This document shows positions 5,800 to 9,686 of a stretch of 9,686 nt of DNA, one piece after another. The notes beneath the pieces are model-generated. The model made no database searches and was not told the DNA's origin. It worked only from the letters and a program-made list of their open reading frames with translations. Source of the stretch: an uncultured Erysipelotrichaceae bacterium (GTDB lineage Bacteria > Bacillota_I > Bacilli_A > Erysipelotrichales > Erysipelotrichaceae); NCBI GenBank assembly GCA_934692455.1, contig CAKUTY010000041.1:1-9686 (forward strand). The letters run 5' to 3'. The first letter of the stretch is position 1. Each line of letters opens with the position of its first letter. The translations under genes and the position numbers were made by a program.

Positions 5800-6671
5800 T
5801 GAAGAAAGTATTATTAGTATTAGTTTGTTTATTAGCTTTAACAGCTTGTGGTTCTAATCACTACTCGAACGTGAGTGAAGGAACAGAAGTAATCTATAAG
5901 GATGCTGAAGGCAATTCGTTTACTAAGGCAGACTTATATGAAACAATGAAGAACAATGATGTTACTGACTTATTGAAGATTAACTTGATTAAGCAATTAG
6001 CTAACTTCGAAGGTATCGATATGGAAGAGATTGCTAACTCAGTTGAGGAACAAACAAATGGTATGATCGATGCAGGATATGAAACATTTATTACTTCTTA
6101 CTACGGTACAGTTGATAACTATAAGAAAAGTTATATCGCCAATGAAGCTTTAACTAGATTAATTAAGGCTGAAGTAGAAGCTAACTTTGATACTTATAAG
6201 GAAGACTATAATCCATATAAGGCTGAAATCGTTAAGTTTGATACTAAGGAAGCTGCTGAAGCGGTACTTGAAGCTGTAAATAATTCAGAAAATACATTTG
6301 AATATGCATGTACTGAAAATGGCTATACTGAAGAAGTAACTGAGAAAGTATATAGTGATAAGGATAGTGATTTACCTGCTGAAGTTAAGGAATATGTCTT
6401 AAACGCAAAAGAAAATGGTTTATCAGGTGTAATTGAAGTAACTACAGCTATCAATGATTCTGAAGGTAATTCAAGTGTAAATAACACTTATTATCTAGTT
6501 AATTTAACTTCTAAGAACGTTGAAGACTTCCGTGATGAATTCGTTACTCTTGTTAGTGAAAATATCGATAAGGATACAATCATCAACAAGTTATTAGAAA
6601 AATATAACTTAGAAGTTCATGATCAAAGAATCTATGAATTATTAAAAGCTCAATATGAGGCTGTAAAATAA
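5799..6671 (+). CDS. Lipoprotein resembling a degenerate PrsA/SurA-like foldase
   Basis: The 290-residue protein has a clear lipoprotein signal: MKK, a hydrophobic stretch, then the lipobox LTAC with the lipidated C17. It should be tethered to the outer face of the membrane. The mature part is acidic and mostly helical. Near its N terminus, GNSFTKADLYETMK resembles ENYYADDLYEELYA of the upstream foldase, a pattern shared by PrsA/SurA-like proteins. Residues about 139-237 have the layout of a parvulin domain (a strand, an AAEAVLEAV helix, a closing YYLVNL strand), but the first-strand HILV is replaced by KAEIVKF and the GG-LG and GYH motifs are absent, so isomerase activity is unlikely. It is translationally coupled to its neighbours by one-base TAATG overlaps; GAGGA is 9 nt before its ATG. 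A chaperone-like or accessory role is inference. Confidence 0.8.
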   Translation: MKKVLLVLVCLLALTACGSNHYSNVSEGTEVIYKDAEGNSFTKADLYETMKNNDVTDLLKINLIKQLANFEGIDMEEIANSVEEQTNGMIDAGYETFITSYYGTVDNYKKSYIANEALTRLIKAEVEANFDTYKEDYNPYKAEIVKFDTKEAAEAVLEAVNNSENTFEYACTENGYTEEVTEKVYSDKDSDLPAEVKEYVLNAKENGLSGVIEVTTAINDSEGNSSVNNTYYLVNLTSKNVEDFRDEFVTLVSENIDKDTIINKLLEKYNLEVHDQRIYELLKAQYEAVK

Positions 6672-7063
6672 TGTGTATCTTCTGTGAGATTGTTAATGGG
6701 AATATCCCTTCTAAGAAAGTCTATGAAGATGAAAACTTCTTAGCTATCTTAGATTTAAGTCAAACAACTTATGGTCATACACTAGTTATGCCAAAGAAAC
6801 ATTATGATAACTTCTTAGATATGCCAGCTAATGAAGCAGGTAAACTTATGGAAGTTGTTAATATTGTAGCCAACAAGATTTATAAGAATCTAAATTGTAA
6901 TGGATGCAATATCCTTATGAATACTAATGAGGTTGCAGGACAAACAGTTATGCATACACATGTTCATATTATTCCAAGATACAATGAAAATGATTCTATT
7001 GAGATTAAATTCACTGAAAACAAATTTGATCTTGATGAAGTCTTAAATAAGATTAACGGTTAA
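6671..7063 (+). CDS. hit: HIT-family nucleotide-binding hydrolase (Hint-like)
   Basis: HIT proteins hydrolyse or transfer nucleotidyl groups from phosphoramidates and related purine nucleotides in the cytosol; the physiological substrate in bacteria is usually unknown. The 130-residue product has the full signature HTHVHII (95-101), with H97 the expected nucleophile, preceded by GQTVMH. The N-terminal CIFC (C2, C5), H44 and H95 match the zinc site of bacterial Hit proteins. The block ILDLSQTTYGHTLVMPKKHY is typical of the family. It is the last gene of the operon; the start overlaps the lipoprotein stop by one base, with GAGG 10 nt upstream. In Bacilli a hit gene often lies near prsA, so the neighbourhood is not surprising, although no shared function is established. 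Confidence 0.96.
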   Translation: MCIFCEIVNGNIPSKKVYEDENFLAILDLSQTTYGHTLVMPKKHYDNFLDMPANEAGKLMEVVNIVANKIYKNLNCNGCNILMNTNEVAGQTVMHTHVHIIPRYNENDSIEIKFTENKFDLDEVLNKING

Positions 7064-7070
7064 TAATTTA

Positions 7071-7113
7071 AAAGACTATCTAAAGCAACAATAGCTTATA
7101 GATAGTCTTTTTT
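7071..7113 (+). terminator. Rho-independent terminator of the foldase-HIT operon
   Basis: A perfect 12-bp stem, AAAGACTATCTA (7071-7082) with TAGATAGTCTTT (7099-7110), is extended inward by AAGC/GCTT with one bulged base, around a 7-nt loop. The run of six T (7108-7113) follows on the plus strand. It begins 7 nt after the hit stop codon. On the minus strand the downstream T-run is short, so it is mainly unidirectional. Confidence 0.92.
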
Positions 7114-7121
7114 ATCGTTCA

Positions 7122-7154
7122 TAATAAAAGGTATCCACATTCATGAATACCTTT
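7122..7154 (-). terminator. Rho-independent terminator of the pfkA-pyk operon
   Basis: Read on the minus strand, AAAGGTAT (7154-7147) pairs with ATACCTTT (7134-7127) around a 12-nt loop, followed by TTTTATTA. It starts 6 nt past the pyk stop. It faces the plus-strand terminator at 7071-7113, so the two convergent operons have separate terminators. Confidence 0.78.
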
Positions 7155-7160
7155 AATAGT

Positions 7161-8582
7161 TTATTTAATTGTAATGATCTTCATCATATTAGCACTGCCC
7201 TCACCTGTTGGGTAACCTGCAGAAATAACCACAAGTTCACCAGGCTTATGGCCAAAGGCCTTGCATACAGCACTAGCTAATTCATCGTCGTTTGTAAGAT
7301 CATTTTGAACCCTTGAAATAACAGGAGTAATACCAGCATAAGTCTCTAATGCATGTTGAGTTTGTTTATTGAAAGTAACTGCATAAGTAGGACAAGCTGG
7401 TCTATATTTAGAAATAACCTTAGCAGTTGTACCACCTTGTGTGAAGACAACAACAGCACCAACAGGAAGTGTTAATGATGCATCAGATACTGCAATGCCA
7501 ATAGCATCTTGAATAGTATCATGCTTATATTGTTTCATTGTCTCTAAGTGTTCTCTAAATGGGAAGATGTCTTCGGCAGTTTCACAAATTGAAGCCATTG
7601 TCTTAACTGCTTCTACTGGATAATCACCAGCAGCTGATTCAGCAGATAACATAACCGCATCACTACCATCTAGTACTGCATTGGCAACATCACTTGCTTC
7701 AGCTCTTGTACAACGAGGATTCTTAGTCATCGAGTCTAACATATGAGTAGCCGTAATAACTGGTTTACCATATTGGTTAGCCTTCTTGATGATAAGCTTT
7801 TGATAGATTGGAACTCTATCTGGGCTTACTTCTACACCCAAGTCACCTCTTGCCACCATTACGCCATCGGCAACATCTAAGATTTCATCAATGTTGTCAA
7901 AGCCTTCTTGGTTTTCGATCTTAGCGATGATTTGAATGCTTGGCTTACCCATTTCAGCAAGAATCTTTCTGATTCTTAAGACATCATCAGCTCTTCTTAC
8001 AAATGAAGCTGCGATGAAGTCTACATTTTGTTCACAACCAAATCTTAAGTCAGCATCATCTTTTTCAGAAATAAATGGCATAGTTAATTTAACACCTGGA
8101 ACGTTACAACCCTTTCTAGATGCTAAGATACCATTTACTTGAACTTCACACTTTAATTCATCACTTGATTTTTCAATAATCTTTAATTGTTGTTTACCAT
8201 CATTAACAAGGATTACATTGCCTTCTTTTACGTCACTAAAAAGTTCTGGGCACTTAATAGTAACTCTATCATGACTTCCCATAATATTTTCTTTACATAA
8301 AGTAACAATTTCACCCTTTTGGTAAGTTTCCTCACCATTTTCAAAGTCACCAAGACGAATCTCAGGACCCTTTGTATCCAATAAAATACCTAAGTTAAGT
8401 CCATTTTCCTTTTCAACTTTTCTAACCAATTCAATGTTAGCTAAGTGATCTTTGTGTTCACCATGAGAAAAGTTAAGTCTAACAACATTCATACCAGCAT
8501 TAGCCATAGCTAAAATAGTTTCATAATTGTTAGAACTAGGACCTAAAGTACATACGATTTTTGTCTGTTTAAATATGCTCAT
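7161..8582 (-). CDS. pyk: Pyruvate kinase
   Basis: It catalyses the last step of glycolysis, phosphoenolpyruvate + ADP to pyruvate + ATP, in the cytosol. The 473-residue length is that of the basic three-domain enzyme (E. coli PykF, 470) and lacks the extra C-terminal PEP-utiliser-like domain of B. subtilis Pyk (585). Visible motifs are VVRLNFSHG (33-41), LLDTKGPEIR (67-76), the active-site IIAKIENQEG with K221 and E223, VARGDLG with D247, and the helix with ATHMLDSM and TRAEASDVANAV containing T292. The C-terminal allosteric domain includes TQGGTTAK (381-388). Small oddities: C291 replaces the usual proline of the PRPTRAE motif, and H280 stands at a position usually Q or K. TGGAGG lies just upstream of the ATG. 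It follows pfkA by 41 nt, the common Bacillota glycolytic pair, and is probably co-transcribed. Confidence 0.98.
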   Translation of the reverse strand: MSIFKQTKIVCTLGPSSNNYETILAMANAGMNVVRLNFSHGEHKDHLANIELVRKVEKENGLNLGILLDTKGPEIRLGDFENGEETYQKGEIVTLCKENIMGSHDRVTIKCPELFSDVKEGNVILVNDGKQQLKIIEKSSDELKCEVQVNGILASRKGCNVPGVKLTMPFISEKDDADLRFGCEQNVDFIAASFVRRADDVLRIRKILAEMGKPSIQIIAKIENQEGFDNIDEILDVADGVMVARGDLGVEVSPDRVPIYQKLIIKKANQYGKPVITATHMLDSMTKNPRCTRAEASDVANAVLDGSDAVMLSAESAAGDYPVEAVKTMASICETAEDIFPFREHLETMKQYKHDTIQDAIGIAVSDASLTLPVGAVVVFTQGGTTAKVISKYRPACPTYAVTFNKQTQHALETYAGITPVISRVQNDLTNDDELASAVCKAFGHKPGELVVISAGYPTGEGSANMMKIITIK

Positions 8583-8623
8583 AAAACCTCCAACAAAAAA
8601 ATATTTTAATCGATTTAACTTGA

Positions 8624-9583
8624 TTATACAAGTCTATCAAACAATCTATATAAATCTCTTTTTGACTCTTTTGGCATGTATAAAGCTTCATCAATTGGCA
8701 TATTAGTAATTTGATTACTACGAATGCCACAACAATGACCACCAACACCATCTAAAAGTAAATCTACTGCATGTTCACCAAGTCTAGATGCCAATACTCT
8801 ATCATTTGGAGTAGGTGAACCACCTCTTTGAATATGGCCTAATACTGTAGCTCTACCAGAGAATCCAGTTCTTGATGTAATCTTATTAGCCAAAGAATTA
8901 ACGTCAGTTAACTTTTCAGAAACAATGACAATTGCATGATTCTTACCCTGTCTATCTAGATATGCAAGCTTTTCAATAATAGCCTCTTCATCAAAGCCGG
9001 TTTCAGGAGTAACTACGATTTCAGCACCAGTAGAAATACCAGACCAAATAGCCAAGTCACCACATCTATTACCCATAACTTCAACGATTGAACAACGGTG
9101 ATGAGAACTTGAAGTATCTCTTAATTTATCGACACATTCTACAATTGTATTTAGTGCAGTATCAAAACCAATTGTAAAATCAGTACCTGCAATATCATTA
9201 TCGATAGTACCAGGTAAACCTATACAGTTAATACCTTTTTTAGTTAAAGTTAGTGCCCCTCTATAAGAACCATCGCCACCAATAACAACAAGCGCATCGA
9301 TATTATGAGATCTCAACATCTCACAAGCCTTATCTTGAACAGTTTCTTCTTTAAATTCAGGAAGACGTGCAGAACCCAAAATAGTACCACCACGAGATAA
9401 AATATCAGAAACACTAGATCTATTAAAGTCTACATAATTACCTTCAATTAAACCCTTATATCCATCCTTAATACCAACAACATCAATACCATTAGCCAAG
9501 GCGTTACGAGTAACTGATCTAATGGCAGCATTCATACCTGGAGCATCGCCACCAGATGTTAAAATACCAATTTTTCTAATCAT
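8624..9583 (-). CDS. pfkA: ATP-dependent 6-phosphofructokinase
   Basis: It phosphorylates fructose 6-phosphate to fructose 1,6-bisphosphate, the committed step of glycolysis. At 319 residues it equals B. subtilis/Geobacillus PfkA and aligns with a one-residue offset. Motifs: LTSGGDAPGMNAAIR (8-22), IGGDGSYRG (101-109), PGTIDND with catalytic D128 (D127 in Geobacillus), R163, EVMGNRCG, E223, and GHIQRGGSPTPNDR (249-262) with H250 and R253. G105 and G125 indicate ATP rather than pyrophosphate as phosphoryl donor. The effector-site residues R22, R26, D60, R155, E188 and K214 are kept, but the basic residue at Geobacillus position 211 is Q212 here, with R211 next to it. GAAGGG precedes the ATG. 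The start overlaps a possible upstream stop codon as ATGA. It is followed closely by pyk. Confidence 0.98.
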   Translation of the reverse strand: MIRKIGILTSGGDAPGMNAAIRSVTRNALANGIDVVGIKDGYKGLIEGNYVDFNRSSVSDILSRGGTILGSARLPEFKEETVQDKACEMLRSHNIDALVVIGGDGSYRGALTLTKKGINCIGLPGTIDNDIAGTDFTIGFDTALNTIVECVDKLRDTSSSHHRCSIVEVMGNRCGDLAIWSGISTGAEIVVTPETGFDEEAIIEKLAYLDRQGKNHAIVIVSEKLTDVNSLANKITSRTGFSGRATVLGHIQRGGSPTPNDRVLASRLGEHAVDLLLDGVGGHCCGIRSNQITNMPIDEALYMPKESKRDLYRLFDRLV

Positions 9584-9686
9584 AAAGTTTCCCTTCTTTT
9601 GTTTTGTCCTTTCAGAACATAACTCTCACTTAACATTTCAACTCTTTCTACAAATCTCTTTGCTCTGATTTTACTAGAACAATTCT
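9580..9686 (-). CDS. Possible 3' end of the gene upstream of pfkA (partial)
   Basis: The last 100 bases hold no complete gene. On the minus strand one frame is open from the window edge to a TGA (9582-9580) that overlaps the pfkA ATG as ATGA. Its 34 codons read as a charged tail, including KRFVERVEMLSESYVL. A second frame is also open from the edge but stops at TAG (9650-9648) after 12 codons (RIVLVKSEQRDL). Either could be the C terminus of the preceding gene. In many Bacillota dnaE or acc genes precede pfkA, but this piece is too short to identify. The ATGA coupling favours the first frame; the alternative would leave a 64-nt gap. I see no convincing promoter for pfkA here, so pfkA-pyk may be transcribed from further upstream. 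Confidence 0.35.
   Translation of the reverse strand, partial: NCSSKIRAKRFVERVEMLSESYVLKGQNKRRETL

Noticed and set aside
7936..8142. 68-codon plus-strand open frame
   Set aside because: It lies entirely antisense to pyk, whose sequence here is strongly conserved (active-site K221 region). There is no ribosome site and no recognisable protein.
8596..8610. T-rich stretch with AAAATATTTT between pfkA and pyk as a terminator
   Set aside because: The potential stem consists only of A-T pairs with essentially no loop, so it would not be stable enough to terminate transcription.
8623..8628. TATAAT on the minus strand at the end of pfkA as an internal pyk promoter
   Set aside because: It is the last codons of pfkA (Leu-Val-stop), and no reasonable -35 hexamer lies 16-18 nt upstream. 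Co-transcription with pfkA is simpler.
8569..8751. 60-codon minus-strand open frame
   Set aside because: It overlaps the end of pfkA and the start of pyk in another frame, with a composition that follows from reading pfkA out of frame. Both flanking genes are certain.
1..9686. A novel defence, mobile or biosynthetic system
   Set aside because: All complete genes belong to recognisable housekeeping or envelope families. I saw no transposase, integrase, phage genes, toxin-antitoxin pair, direct-repeat array or tRNA in either strand.

Overview
The window is AT-rich bacterial chromosome from a low-GC Bacillota. The suf gene order, the unusually short SufD, the pfkA-pyk pair and the protein sequences suggest the Erysipelotrichia or a close relative; this lineage call is inference. 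TGG is used for Trp and TGA is used as a stop (sufS), so the standard bacterial code fits and the mycoplasma code does not. Genes fill almost the whole window. No gene-free stretch exceeds 300 bases; the longest gap, about 150 bases, is the divergent control region at 4608-4758.

Positions 14-4654, minus strand: a complete SUF iron-sulfur cluster assembly operon, transcribed in the order sufC-sufD-sufS-sufU-sufB. Every junction overlaps by 4-10 nt. SufS (cysteine desulfurase) passes persulfide sulfur to SufU, which passes it to the SufB/SufC/SufD scaffold, where SufC supplies ATPase activity. A good promoter sits directly upstream of sufC. A hairpin terminator overlaps the sufB stop codon. SufD is only about 245 residues and is cysteine-rich; it is the most unusual protein here.

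Positions 4707-7113, plus strand: a divergently transcribed three-gene operon. It encodes a membrane-anchored PrsA-type parvulin foldase, a lipoprotein that looks like a degenerate relative of it, and a HIT-family nucleotide hydrolase/transferase. Consecutive genes overlap by one base (TAATG). A strong promoter with an AGGAGG ribosome site precedes it and a strong hairpin terminator follows it.

Positions 7122-9686, minus strand: the glycolytic pair pfkA (6-phosphofructokinase) and pyk (pyruvate kinase), ending in its own terminator that faces the previous operon. A short open frame at the right edge is probably the end of the gene upstream of pfkA.

The window is essentially housekeeping. I see no mobile element, CRISPR array, RNA gene, defence system or biosynthetic cluster. 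The points worth a second look are the reduced cysteine-rich SufD, the SufC tail, the active/degenerate foldase pair, the compact suf control signals, and a few residue substitutions in PfkA and Pyk.
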